Of a stretch of 64,000 nt of DNA, positions 38,722 through 47,280 are shown piece by piece. The DNA lies in assembly GCA_947852905.1 (NCBI GenBank), contig CANTVF010000003.1, positions 62,001 through 126,000 on the forward strand. The letters are read 5' to 3'. Within the stretch, counting starts at the first letter, position 1, and the number at the start of each line of letters is the position of its first letter. This stretch comes from an uncultured Tidjanibacter sp. Its GTDB lineage: Bacteria; Bacteroidota; Bacteroidia; Bacteroidales; Rikenellaceae. The translations under genes and the position numbers were made by a program. The notes beneath the pieces are model-generated. The model ran no database searches. It had not been told where the DNA came from and was given only the letters and a program-made list of their open reading frames with translations.

Positions 38722-40185
38722 TCAGTCCCTATTGACCTGATACTCGGAAAATGCTCCGTGGAATGTCCCGGAAACGGTATTCTGGGCATCATCGGTCAAT
38801 TTAATTTCTATTGTATAGACGGCATCCTTGCCTTCGCCTTCATGCGATACCGTTACGCTGCCGCCGAAAAGCGGAGAAGCTTCAACCTCTACATCATTAT
38901 CGAAGTATTGGTAGAATGTCTCGCCGTAATACCCCTCACGGTAAAACTCTCCCGGTATAACGGTAGGAGTATGGTAAATGGGGAATCCATCGGGGTCTAA
39001 TTCTTTGTAAGAATCAACATTATAGGTACCGTCGGGTATAACGGTATCGTCTTCTCCCTTATCGGCAACGAGCTTCATGTTGAGATTGTGCCCTGTACCG
39101 CCGAGATGTCCGAACTGGTCGTATCCTACCCCCTCGGTACGGAAATACAGATAGAAGAACAGGTAATCATCGCCTTCGTTTGCGCCTATGGTGAGACTGC
39201 TCGTCGCAAACGCATCCTCCGGAAGTTCGACATCACCTGTCAGAGTACTTACGCTCGACGAATCGTTACCCTCCTGATTTATAGTGACCGTTACGACCTC
39301 CAGACCCTGATCGGGCTTGAGCAAGAATTGGGCGGTACGCGCTCCGGCTATGTTACGGTCAACGGTTATGGATATCTCGCCGGCCTCATCGTCGATGACG
39401 GGAGAGAACCATGATGTTACGCTTTCATCCACAACTATCTCCGTCGTATATGTACAGCCGAACTTGTCTATAGTGATAATCTGCGGCTCCTTGTCGATAG
39501 CCTTGAAATTGAGTTCGAGGGGGGTAGCCTTGAAATAAGGATCGGTAGTGCATGCATCCTGCGAAATCGTAATCACTATCCTTTCGAGGCTCTCGACACT
39601 CGGTTTTACTGTAATGCGTCCCGTGCGCACGGAATAAATTTCCGAGTCGGCCACATTTATGGTAATCTTGTCGCCTTGTACTTCGGCGGTAACCCAATCC
39701 TTAGCTCCGGAATCTACGATCATTTCCCACGTAAGACCTTCGCCCTCGGCCGTTACGGTCACCACTTGAGGCTCGTTATCCTTATCCTTGAAGGAAAGTT
39801 CCGTTTTGTCCAACTCAAAGACATATTGGGAACCTGCGGCCTCCTGCGACACTATTATCGTACGGGCTTTCACCACATCGGCATGCGACGCAGGAACGAC
39901 CTTTATGCTACCGTTACGTACCACCTCTTCGGTATTGTCCTTAACGGTTACGGTCAATATGCCGTCGCCTTTTTCAGCACTAAGCCATTCTTGACAGTCG
40001 GTCGGAATCTCGAAATTCCAATCTACATTTTCAGCCTTTACCTCTACGGTCTGGGCTGCGGCGCCTTCGGCTACGAACGAGAGACTCTCCGACCCCAATG
40101 TCAGACTGTAATTCTCAGGAGTTTCTGTTTTATCGCATGCCACCATAACCAATGCGGCAGCTACAAACGCTAAATATTTTTTCAT
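38722..40185 (-). CDS. Three-BACON-domain lipoprotein, module copy A
   Basis: 487 residues. A lipoprotein signal ends at C17 (LVMVAC), followed by acidic residues as in surface-exported Bacteroidetes lipoproteins. Three BACON domains follow, roughly residues 25-115, 118-212 and 213-312, each ending in the typical V(S/N)Q(E/D) strand. The C-terminal part (about 320-487) has no family that I recognise. BACON domains are usually carbohydrate or mucin adhesion and spacer domains on the cell surface. It is a clear paralogue of the gene at 42275-43753 and follows the propeller lipoprotein gene. Confidence 0.88.
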   Translation of the reverse strand: MKKYLAFVAAALVMVACDKTETPENYSLTLGSESLSFVAEGAAAQTVEVKAENVDWNFEIPTDCQEWLSAEKGDGILTVTVKDNTEEVVRNGSIKVVPASHADVVKARTIIVSQEAAGSQYVFELDKTELSFKDKDNEPQVVTVTAEGEGLTWEMIVDSGAKDWVTAEVQGDKITINVADSEIYSVRTGRITVKPSVESLERIVITISQDACTTDPYFKATPLELNFKAIDKEPQIITIDKFGCTYTTEIVVDESVTSWFSPVIDDEAGEISITVDRNIAGARTAQFLLKPDQGLEVVTVTINQEGNDSSSVSTLTGDVELPEDAFATSSLTIGANEGDDYLFFYLYFRTEGVGYDQFGHLGGTGHNLNMKLVADKGEDDTVIPDGTYNVDSYKELDPDGFPIYHTPTVIPGEFYREGYYGETFYQYFDNDVEVEASPLFGGSVTVSHEGEGKDAVYTIEIKLTDDAQNTVSGTFHGAFSEYQVNRD

Positions 40186-40268
40186 ATATCTTAATAAGAT
40201 TAAATAGTTTAATTCACAGGGAACGGTTTCGCCCCTACACTTACCGATACAGCCATAAAGTCGAAAAA

Positions 40269-40316
40269 GTGCACCGCCGGCAGAATGTCCTCATCGCTGG
40301 AAGACCGGCGGCGCAC
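40269..40316 (-). terminator. Terminator-like hairpin between the two genes of module A
   Basis: GTGCACCGCCGG (40269-40280) pairs with CCGGCGGCGCAC (40305-40316) with one A-C mismatch. On the minus strand it is followed by TTTTT (40268-40264). It sits between the propeller gene and the BACON gene, so it may reduce read-through into the second gene. Confidence 0.6.
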
Positions 40317-40370
40317 CTGACCTAATTTCAACCTATTAACTATAACCTATTGAAAAGAATTTTGTTACAA

Positions 40371-41816
40371 CTACGGGCGGGGAGATACGCTGAAATTCGT
40401 AAAGCTCGTGCCTGCAGCCGATGAGGACATAACGCTTCCCAAGATATATTTTTCGTCGGCAGTAAACTTGACTATCACACCCATCGAAATGGTGATGCCG
40501 TAATTTTCCTTTATGTAAGATAGACAGTCCCCGAGGTTGGCACCTGTTTCGAGGTCTACCACAAAACCCTCCGTGATCATTGTTGTCGTAGTACCGACAA
40601 CGGCCTTACCGCTATTCGTTACGGTCATACCGCAGCAACCGGGATGATCTTTCAGAATCGTGGTTTTCTCTGTCTCCGTGTTATAGAACGCAGGCCATGT
40701 GGATACCACTATCATACCCTCTTCGTCCACGGTTTCCTCCTGATATTTGCCGGCGATCCATACGCCGTCGGGACTGTTCTGGGTAAGGTTTGCGAAACAG
40801 AACATACCGTCCACAAGATTGTACTTATCCCACGTACCGTCTGAATACTTGATAGTCTCTTCGTGTACCCTGTAAACGTCCTTGCCGACATTCTGGAGTT
40901 TGCCGTCTTTCCAGTAAACCATGCCGCAAGTAAGGTCGTCCCACTGAGTACCGTAAATCACCGAACCGTCGAGGCTCATGCCACGGGCCATGCACATGTC
41001 AGCTTTTCTGTCCTGACGATACGTAAGTTCCGGCATTTCCAGTTCTTCGGGCACTCCGTCAACCCATTTGAGCGGGCGGCATTGTCCTGTAGACGGATAG
41101 TAGAAACCCACCCAGATACGTCCGTCTTCCGACACCGACTGAACGTTGGCCGTATTGCCGTTAGCCCCGTCGGGGACTTCGGGAATGAATACATCTCCGT
41201 CGATAGTAACCGCAGCGGTATAGTTCTGCGAAGTATAAATGAACGCAGTACCTTGATCGGTCACCGCCATCGGCTTTTCGAGCGAATACTGGTCATTCAA
41301 AAGAGGGCCCACCTCTACCACATCTCCGGTCTGAAGATCGAAGAAGGTAGGATACATGGAGTAGGTATTGTCTTCGTTCAATACATGGCGAGTACCTACG
41401 CAGTAACGACCGTTGGGCGACATTGCAGTGCCCATATCGTACGGTCCGTAATAATGGTAAACGGGCGCATCGTTGTCGAAGGCGAGCTGGTTGATCTGTA
41501 TTTCGGCGGATGCTTCGCCGGCCGTGATCGTGATCTTGCCGGTACGCTCCTCGTCCAGTTCGTTATCGCTTACGGTCACGGTAATAGAATTGGTAGTCTG
41601 ATCGCTCAACGTGATCCAAGACGACGAGGTTTCGGCCGTCCATTCCGGCGCGGCATCTATATCTATTACTCTGGGAGTGTTGTCCGCTCCCAAAAAAGAG
41701 ATGGTGGATTCCGCCAACCGAACGTACTGGTACTCGTTCTGAACATCGGTACAGCCGGTTACGGCGGACATTACGGCCAACGACAGAATCGTCCCGCATG
41801 CAATTTTTTTGTACAT
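40371..41816 (-). CDS. BACON plus seven-repeat propeller lipoprotein, module copy A
   Basis: 481 residues. Lipobox AVTGC with C22. One BACON domain at about residues 30-110 ends in IQINQ. Then seven repeats of the pattern S-x-[DN]-G-x-x-[IV]-x-G follow (MSPNGRYCVG, VTDQGTAFIY, VSEDGRIWVG, MSLDGSVIYG, NSPDGVWIAG, VTNSGKAVVG, FTADEKYILG), which suggests a seven-bladed beta-propeller. It is probably cell-surface anchored. It is a paralogue of the gene at 43963-45408 and precedes the three-BACON lipoprotein; a -7 box lies upstream. Confidence 0.85.
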   Translation of the reverse strand: MYKKIACGTILSLAVMSAVTGCTDVQNEYQYVRLAESTISFLGADNTPRVIDIDAAPEWTAETSSSWITLSDQTTNSITVTVSDNELDEERTGKITITAGEASAEIQINQLAFDNDAPVYHYYGPYDMGTAMSPNGRYCVGTRHVLNEDNTYSMYPTFFDLQTGDVVEVGPLLNDQYSLEKPMAVTDQGTAFIYTSQNYTAAVTIDGDVFIPEVPDGANGNTANVQSVSEDGRIWVGFYYPSTGQCRPLKWVDGVPEELEMPELTYRQDRKADMCMARGMSLDGSVIYGTQWDDLTCGMVYWKDGKLQNVGKDVYRVHEETIKYSDGTWDKYNLVDGMFCFANLTQNSPDGVWIAGKYQEETVDEEGMIVVSTWPAFYNTETEKTTILKDHPGCCGMTVTNSGKAVVGTTTTMITEGFVVDLETGANLGDCLSYIKENYGITISMGVIVKFTADEKYILGSVMSSSAAGTSFTNFSVSPRP

Positions 41817-42203
41817 GATTGATAGTTACGTTTTTAAAGGTGCAATTATGAATGTGGTTTATCTGAAAACGATTTCCGAATTAAATAGTAGTAGCGATGC
41901 AAATATAGCCAAATTCCGATAAATAGATATGCTATGAACAATTTATTCCGCAAAACAATTCTACAAAAAACACATCATTCGTCACATTACACAGCCAAAA
42001 TTCAACAAAATCAGCCTTTTACAACAAACTTTCGCTCATGAAAAAATACCCAAAAAAACAACTGTATATGCTCCATAGAAACAGATGCTTATATCAGGCA
42101 TACGACTAAACGACACCGCACATACACGATCCGTTCGACATACGCGAAAAACGATTACCAGTCACAATGTAACCGGAAATCGTACTCCCCCATGCCAGCG
42201 GAA
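41817..42203. other. Spacer between lipoprotein modules A and B
   Basis: 387 bases, AT-rich, no gene. It contains the -7 box of module A at 41900-41907 and leads into the module B terminator at 42204. Confidence 0.5.
41900..41907 (-). promoter_or_regulatory. -7 box of module A
   Basis: The minus strand reads TATATTTG, matching TAnnTTTG, 83 bases upstream of the propeller lipoprotein ATG. No -33 element at the ideal distance. Confidence 0.5.
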
Positions 42204-42232
42204 AAGGCGGGACACTCTACATATCCCGCCTT
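42204..42232 (-). terminator. Terminator of lipoprotein module B
   Basis: AAGGCGGGA (42204-42212) pairs with TCCCGCCTT (42224-42232), followed by TT on the minus strand. It lies 43 bases after the module B BACON gene. Confidence 0.75.
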
Positions 42233-42274
42233 ACCGTACACAGCTGCCGCAGACAGTTTAAAAATGAAATCGTT

Positions 42275-43753
42275 CTAATCGTTATTAATAATGGTATATT
42301 CCGTAAATTTTCCGGTGAACGTGCCGCTTATAGTGTTTTCGGCATCGTCGGTAAAAGACAAAACTACCGTATACACCGCATCGCGACCTTCTCCTTCATG
42401 GGATATGTTCAGACTGCCACCCAGAATGGCCGTACCGGCGGACTCTTCCCCATTCTCGAAACGTTTATAACTCGATGCTCCGTAGAAACCCGGACGAGTG
42501 TATTTGCCCGGCACTACGCACGGCGCATGATACTCCTGCACCTGCGTCTGCGGATCTATCACATGATAATCATCCACAGGATACTCGCCGGCCGGTATTA
42601 CACTGAAATCCTCCACAGGCTCTGTCACCAGCCTCAGACTCATATAATCCCCTTCTCCGGCCAACTGTCCCGAATCATAATTCACGGCTTCGCTTCTCAA
42701 CGTTACGTTCCATACGATATAAGGCATCTTATCAGAATAATCGGTTGATACGCTCACGCTGGTGAATTCGAACGATTCGTCGGAAAGTTCCACATCATCC
42801 ACAAGCGAACTGGTGGCATCCGAATCGTTGCCCGCCTGCGTAACGGTAATCACTATATCCTCGAACCCGTCATCGTCCGGCTGTACGGTTATGGTACCGG
42901 ACCGCTGAGAAGAAGTTATATTTCGATCTACCGATACGGTAATAGTTCCCGCATCCCTGTCCGCCCATACGGAACACCAGTTATTATCGAAACCGTCCAC
43001 GCGACTCTTCCACGTCATACCGAAACAATCCACCGTAATTATTTTCTCCGACTTGTCTATCGCCCCGAATTCAAGCGAAAGAGGATCGACTTTGATATAA
43101 GGTTTAGTAGTGCATTCGTCCTGCGAAACGGTTATCTCGACCTTGGGTACGTCAGCAATGTTAGTTCTAACAGTAATACGACCTGTACGAACGGAATATA
43201 CATCCGAATCAGATACCGACACCATAATCTTATCGGCTTCGACATCGGCCGAAAGCCACTCCGAAGCACCGAAATCGACTACGGCTTCCCATGTCAACCC
43301 CTCGCCTTCAGCCGTAACGGTTATCTCTTGCGGAGCATTGTCCTTCTCGCCGAAATGAAGTTCGGTCCTGTCCACGGCAAGCACGTATTCGGGTGCGGCA
43401 GACTCTCCGGCTTCTTGACTCACGAGGATATTGCACGGCTTGGCAACCTCGCCGTGCGACGTAGCCGAAATTTTGATACTGCTGCTGCGGACTGTTTCAA
43501 CGATATTGTCCGTCACTGTAACTATCAGTTCTCCGGCACCCTTCTCAGCGCTCAACCAACTTTGAGCGTCGGCAGGTATGTCGAACGTCCAATCCACATT
43601 CTCGGCATCGACTACTACTGTCTGGGGCTGTGCCGCAACGGATGCGAAAGTCAGACTTTCGGTATTGACACTAAGACTGTAATTTTTCTCTTCTTCGGGC
43701 TGACAGGAACAAACAAGACCTGCAACAGCCATAATCACATATATTTTTTTCAT
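42275..43753 (-). CDS. Three-BACON-domain lipoprotein, module copy B
   Basis: 492 residues. The lipobox ends at C17 (LVCSC), followed by QPEEEK, which fits the acidic lipoprotein export signal for the cell surface. Three BACON domains at about 25-118, 120-215 and 216-312, then a unique C-terminal domain (about 325-492) that matches copy A in segments such as ISHEGEGRDAVYT and DDAENTISGTF. Same size and architecture as 38722-40185, so the two arose by duplication of the gene pair. Confidence 0.88.
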   Translation of the reverse strand: MKKIYVIMAVAGLVCSCQPEEEKNYSLSVNTESLTFASVAAQPQTVVVDAENVDWTFDIPADAQSWLSAEKGAGELIVTVTDNIVETVRSSSIKISATSHGEVAKPCNILVSQEAGESAAPEYVLAVDRTELHFGEKDNAPQEITVTAEGEGLTWEAVVDFGASEWLSADVEADKIMVSVSDSDVYSVRTGRITVRTNIADVPKVEITVSQDECTTKPYIKVDPLSLEFGAIDKSEKIITVDCFGMTWKSRVDGFDNNWCSVWADRDAGTITVSVDRNITSSQRSGTITVQPDDDGFEDIVITVTQAGNDSDATSSLVDDVELSDESFEFTSVSVSTDYSDKMPYIVWNVTLRSEAVNYDSGQLAGEGDYMSLRLVTEPVEDFSVIPAGEYPVDDYHVIDPQTQVQEYHAPCVVPGKYTRPGFYGASSYKRFENGEESAGTAILGGSLNISHEGEGRDAVYTVVLSFTDDAENTISGTFTGKFTEYTIINND

Positions 43754-43876
43754 CTCGTTTTATATTTAAAAATCACGGCAAAACGGCCATTTGAGATATC
43801 TTGACGGGCAATACTGCCTATTTGCCGCCAGTACGACACTATATATTATAATGATACAAAAAGTAAAGTTCGAAAT

Positions 43877-43907
43877 GTACCGCCGCCCGACAGTCGAACG
43901 GCGGTAC
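43877..43907 (-). promoter_or_regulatory. Hairpin between the two genes of module B
   Basis: Perfect 9-bp stem GTACCGCCG (43877-43885) with CGGCGGTAC (43899-43907) at the same relative place as the hairpin in module A. No good T-run follows on the minus strand, so it may act in mRNA processing or as a weak attenuator. Confidence 0.5.
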
Positions 43908-43962
43908 CGTCAACCACCTATCAACCTATTAACCATGAAAAGTCCAACTTGTTCACATACTG

Positions 43963-45402
43963 CTAAACGCGCGGCGATACGCTCCATGTACAGAATCCGA
44001 CTCCCTGTGCGCTTTCGGTCATACGACGTCCGAATACTACGTTCATATCTGGAGTGAATTGTATTATGTATCCTTGCGTGAGAATGATTCCGTACTTATC
44101 GCGAAGCCACGAAAGGCAGTCGCCCAGATTCGCTCCCGTATTGAGATCCACCACATAACCGGAAGTCATAGCACTCGTTCCTATTGAAACGATAGCAATA
44201 CCGTCGTCAGTGACAGCCACGCCTTTGCAGTCGATCTCATCTTCCAATACAATAGTAGTCTCCGTTTCGGTATTATAAAATGCCGGATATTTCTCACTGT
44301 ACTGCATACCCTCCTCATTGGCGAACTCTTTCTGGAACATTCCGGCTATCCAACGCCCGCCGGCACTCATTTTAGTAAGCTCGGCCGTACAACGCATACC
44401 ATCCACCAGATTCGCTTTCACCAGCTCGTCCGATCCGGCATTGAATACATCCTCTTCGTGAACGCGGTATATATCTTTTCCGACATTCTCCACTTTTCCG
44501 TCTTTCCAGTATATCATACCGGTAGTGAAATTATCCCATTGCGTTCCGTATATGATCGATCCGTCAGCGGAACAGCCGCGTGCCATGACCTGTTTGGCCG
44601 GAGCATCGCCACGGTAATTAAGTTCCGGTTTTTCAAGTTCTCTCGGCACTCCGTCCTCCCATATGATCGGATTAATAACGCCAGTAGTTTTCGTGGCATA
44701 ACCTACCCATATGCGACCGTCCGCCGAACATCCCTGCACGTTGGCTCCGCCCATATATCCGTCCGGCAGATCAAGTTCGAACACGTCGCCGTCTATGGAC
44801 ACGCCTACCGTCACGTTACGGGATTCATATATAAACGCTACGCCCTGATCCGTCACCGCATGCACTTTCTGAAAAGCGAACTGAGTATTGGATATCGGCC
44901 CCACCACCGTCACGTCACCAGTCTGAAGATCGTGGAACGTAGGATACAACAGAAAAGTATTGTCCGGCTGTACTTCGTGCCGTATACCCACTACATAACG
45001 TCCCGACGGGGACATTCTGGCTTCTTTCGGATAGCGGCCGTAATCCGTATACAACGGGGAATCGTTTTCATGCGGAAGCTGTACAATTACAATTTCGGCC
45101 GAAGCATTACCGGCAGTAATCAACACTTTACCGGTACGTTCCTCATCAAGATCGTTATCGGACACACCTATCGTTATACTCGAATCGGTACGATCCACAA
45201 TCTCGATCCACGATGCTGACTGTTCCGCCTCCCATGCAGGTGTAGCGTCGATTCGTATGGTAAGCGGTTCATTATTGCAGTCAGCAAAAGAATATGTCGT
45301 CTCTTCAATTCGTACATACTGGTATTCCTCATCCACTTCAGCGCAACCGACAAGCGCAAACGGCAAACAAACGGCAAAGCATGCTGCCGATAATATTTTC
45401 AT
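43963..45402 (-). CDS. BACON plus seven-repeat propeller lipoprotein, module copy B
   Basis: 479 residues from MKILSAACF; a start two codons earlier (45408) is equally possible. Lipobox LVGC. One BACON domain then seven propeller repeats as in copy A (MSPSGRYVVG, VTDQGVAFIY, CSADGRIWVG, CSADGSIIYG, MSAGGRWIAG, VTDDGIAIVS, FTPDMNVVFG). The shared segments DNDLDEERTGK and FHDLQTGDV show close paralogy with 40371-41816. First gene of module B, with a -7 box upstream. Confidence 0.85.
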   Translation of the reverse strand: MKILSAACFAVCLPFALVGCAEVDEEYQYVRIEETTYSFADCNNEPLTIRIDATPAWEAEQSASWIEIVDRTDSSITIGVSDNDLDEERTGKVLITAGNASAEIVIVQLPHENDSPLYTDYGRYPKEARMSPSGRYVVGIRHEVQPDNTFLLYPTFHDLQTGDVTVVGPISNTQFAFQKVHAVTDQGVAFIYESRNVTVGVSIDGDVFELDLPDGYMGGANVQGCSADGRIWVGYATKTTGVINPIIWEDGVPRELEKPELNYRGDAPAKQVMARGCSADGSIIYGTQWDNFTTGMIYWKDGKVENVGKDIYRVHEEDVFNAGSDELVKANLVDGMRCTAELTKMSAGGRWIAGMFQKEFANEEGMQYSEKYPAFYNTETETTIVLEDEIDCKGVAVTDDGIAIVSIGTSAMTSGYVVDLNTGANLGDCLSWLRDKYGIILTQGYIIQFTPDMNVVFGRRMTESAQGVGFCTWSVSPRV

Positions 45403-45408
45403 GTGCAT

Positions 45409-45755
45409 AATTCAAGTTAGTTTAATAATTGCGGTCAATAAATTACATTTTGTGTAGTAAGTGGCGCCATTCACAAATATACGGTCAGAAAATTCAAAAA
45501 CACCACAAAATAAATAAATCACACAATAAATTAAACTGTAAATCATGACAAACGGCGTTATTTGCCATTTCCGGAACATCGGCCATACCGCATATAATCG
45601 AAACAAAATCTTAATACTCCTTTCTTACATACAGGTACCTTGCGGATGAATTCTTAATAGCAAACAATTATTGGCAACAAGTCGATATCCACGACAGATT
45701 ACATGACAAGAAAGCAGGAAAATTCGCAGCGGAAACAACTTTCATAAATTTTACG
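45409..45755. other. Divergent spacer between module B and the complex I operon
   Basis: About 350 AT-rich bases holding the module B -7 box (45474-45481) and leading to the plus-strand promoter at 45756. No gene is supported. Confidence 0.5.
45474..45481 (-). promoter_or_regulatory. -7 box of module B
   Basis: The minus strand reads TATATTTG. It lies 65-70 bases upstream of the propeller lipoprotein start, a position comparable to the module A box. Confidence 0.5.
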
Positions 45756-45763
45756 TACATTTG
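45756..45763 (+). promoter_or_regulatory. -7 box of the complex I operon
   Basis: TACATTTG matches TAnnTTTG, 16 bases before the ATG of the small first ORF and about 540 bases before nuoA. No clear -33 element. Confidence 0.5.
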
Positions 45764-45779
45764 CGCCCGGCCAAACGAT

Positions 45780-46151
45780 ATGAAAATGGATAATCGCCGT
45801 TTCATATATACAATAATCGTAATGGGGTATCTGTTGCTCCTTGGCATAGGTACGTTCATGTGCATTACGGCACCTACGGAACGTATCGCCGATCAATTGC
45901 GCGTGGCCACCGAGCTGGGAATAAGCGAAAGCTCCGCCTCTATGGAATATTTCCTCGCAGCGGCGGAATCTTCTGCCGGATCTTACGATACATCCGGCCT
46001 GCTAAAATCGAAACAATACCCCAAAGCAGCTTACCATATGCTCTCGGACGTAGTCGGCGCACCTGCATTCCGGTCGCCGCATACGCCGTCCACGACGATA
46101 CCGCTGTCTTCGGTCTCGGTGCAAAGTCTGCTGCAACGTTTCAACATCTGA
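45780..46151 (+). CDS. Small membrane-anchored protein upstream of nuoA, unrecognised
   Basis: 123 residues. One membrane helix at about residues 9-28 ([20 protein letters not shown]) is followed by an Ala/Ser-rich hydrophilic part. No known family. It is supported by a promoter box directly in front and by its place 152 bases before nuoA; against it, its last 40 residues look unstructured and other frames are also open there. It may be an accessory protein or a poorly conserved ORF. Confidence 0.45.
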   Translation: MKMDNRRFIYTIIVMGYLLLLGIGTFMCITAPTERIADQLRVATELGISESSASMEYFLAAAESSAGSYDTSGLLKSKQYPKAAYHMLSDVVGAPAFRSPHTPSTTIPLSSVSVQSLLQRFNI

Positions 46152-46303
46152 TACACACCGTCATCCCGTATGCGAGCGGCACCGCAACATCATCGGGAGC
46201 AACGGACAGGTCAATTCCGTAAGCGGCACGAAATGCCGTTGCGCTGAATCCGCCGGACTAAACGGACGGATACATTACCCGAATTATAACATTACAAACG
46301 AAT

Positions 46304-46657
46304 ATGAGCAATTCAGCACTGTTTCTGGTAGTTCTCATCACCGCAATCGTATTGGTAAGCGCTGCGTTGGGCATAGCCCTGTGGTTGGCGCCCCGCTCAT
46401 GGAATCCCTCCAAGGGCAGCGCATACGAATGCGGCATACCTACGCGCGGATCGTCATGGATGCAATTCCGCGTAGGGTATTATCTGTTCGCAATCATATT
46501 CCTCGTCTTCGACGTGGAAACCGTACTTCTGTTCCCGTGGGCCACTGTCATGAAGGATATGGGTACCGACGGGCTAATATGCATAGCATTCTTTTTCGTA
46601 ATCCTGACACTCGGATTGGCTTACGCATGGAAGAAAGGAGCATTGAAATGGAAATAA
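46304..46657 (+). CDS. nuoA: NADH-quinone oxidoreductase subunit A
   Basis: 117 residues with three membrane helices. The signature [32 protein letters not shown], including the functionally important Cys loop and the FDVE acidic residues, is intact. It forms part of the quinone-site region of complex I. nuoB begins ten bases before its stop, so the two are translationally coupled. Confidence 0.98.
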   Translation: MSNSALFLVVLITAIVLVSAALGIALWLAPRSWNPSKGSAYECGIPTRGSSWMQFRVGYYLFAIIFLVFDVETVLLFPWATVMKDMGTDGLICIAFFFVILTLGLAYAWKKGALKWK

Positions 46658-47280
46658 AACGCAAGACCCGCATCCGCAACATGCGGTACGAGGATTTCAA
46701 CGACAACGAATCGCTCGAAAAATACGTCGAAGAACTACGCGCCGGCGGCGTGAACATTTTCGTCGGCAGCATAAACGACATCATCAACTGGGGACGTTCC
46801 AACTCGGTATGGCCGCTGACATTCGCCACGAGTTGCTGCGGTATAGAATTCATGTGCGTAGGAGCGGCACGCGCCGACTTCGCGCGGTTCGGATGGGAGG
46901 TTACGCGTAACAGTCCCCGTCAGGCCGATGTGATATTCGTCTGCGGCACCATAGTACAGAAAATGGCTCCAGTACTGAAAAGGCTCTACGACCAGATGGC
47001 CGAACCGAAATACGTCATGGCCGTAGGCAGCTGCGCCATATGCGGAGGCCCGTTCCGCGATTCGTACCACGTGGTACAGGGAGTGGGCGAAATCATACCG
47101 GTAGACGTTTACGTACCCGGATGCCCGCCGAGACCGGATGCCATGCTGTACGGAATGATGCAACTCGAACGCAAGATAAAGTTGCAGAACTTCTTCAAAT
47201 TGCCAGACCAACCTTCCATTCCGCCCCAAAGCGGTGCGGAAGAACGTCCTGATACGGAAAACAAACAGATACAGTCATGA
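46648..47280 (+). CDS. nuoB: NADH-quinone oxidoreductase subunit B
   Basis: 210 residues from [12 protein letters not shown]. The frame is open further upstream, but that part overlaps nuoA out of frame. The ligands of the terminal cluster N2 are visible: [18 protein letters not shown] and [12 protein letters not shown]2 passes electrons to quinone. A 30-residue C-terminal tail is hydrophilic. It overlaps nuoCD by four bases (ATGA). Confidence 0.97.
   Translation: MEIKRKTRIRNMRYEDFNDNESLEKYVEELRAGGVNIFVGSINDIINWGRSNSVWPLTFATSCCGIEFMCVGAARADFARFGWEVTRNSPRQADVIFVCGTIVQKMAPVLKRLYDQMAEPKYVMAVGSCAICGGPFRDSYHVVQGVGEIIPVDVYVPGCPPRPDAMLYGMMQLERKIKLQNFFKLPDQPSIPPQSGAEERPDTENKQIQS

Noticed and set aside
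38722-45402. Reading the lipoprotein cluster as a polysaccharide utilisation locus
   Set aside because: There is no SusC/SusD pair, glycoside hydrolase, or hybrid two-component regulator in the neighbourhood.
45860-46222. A 120-codon frame overlapping the small ORF before nuoA
   Set aside because: No membrane segment or family, and no promoter positioned for it; the frame starting at 45780 is better placed.
46381-46647. The 89-codon N-terminal extension of the nuoB frame
   Set aside because: It overlaps nuoA out of frame; NuoB proteins begin near the ATG at 46648.
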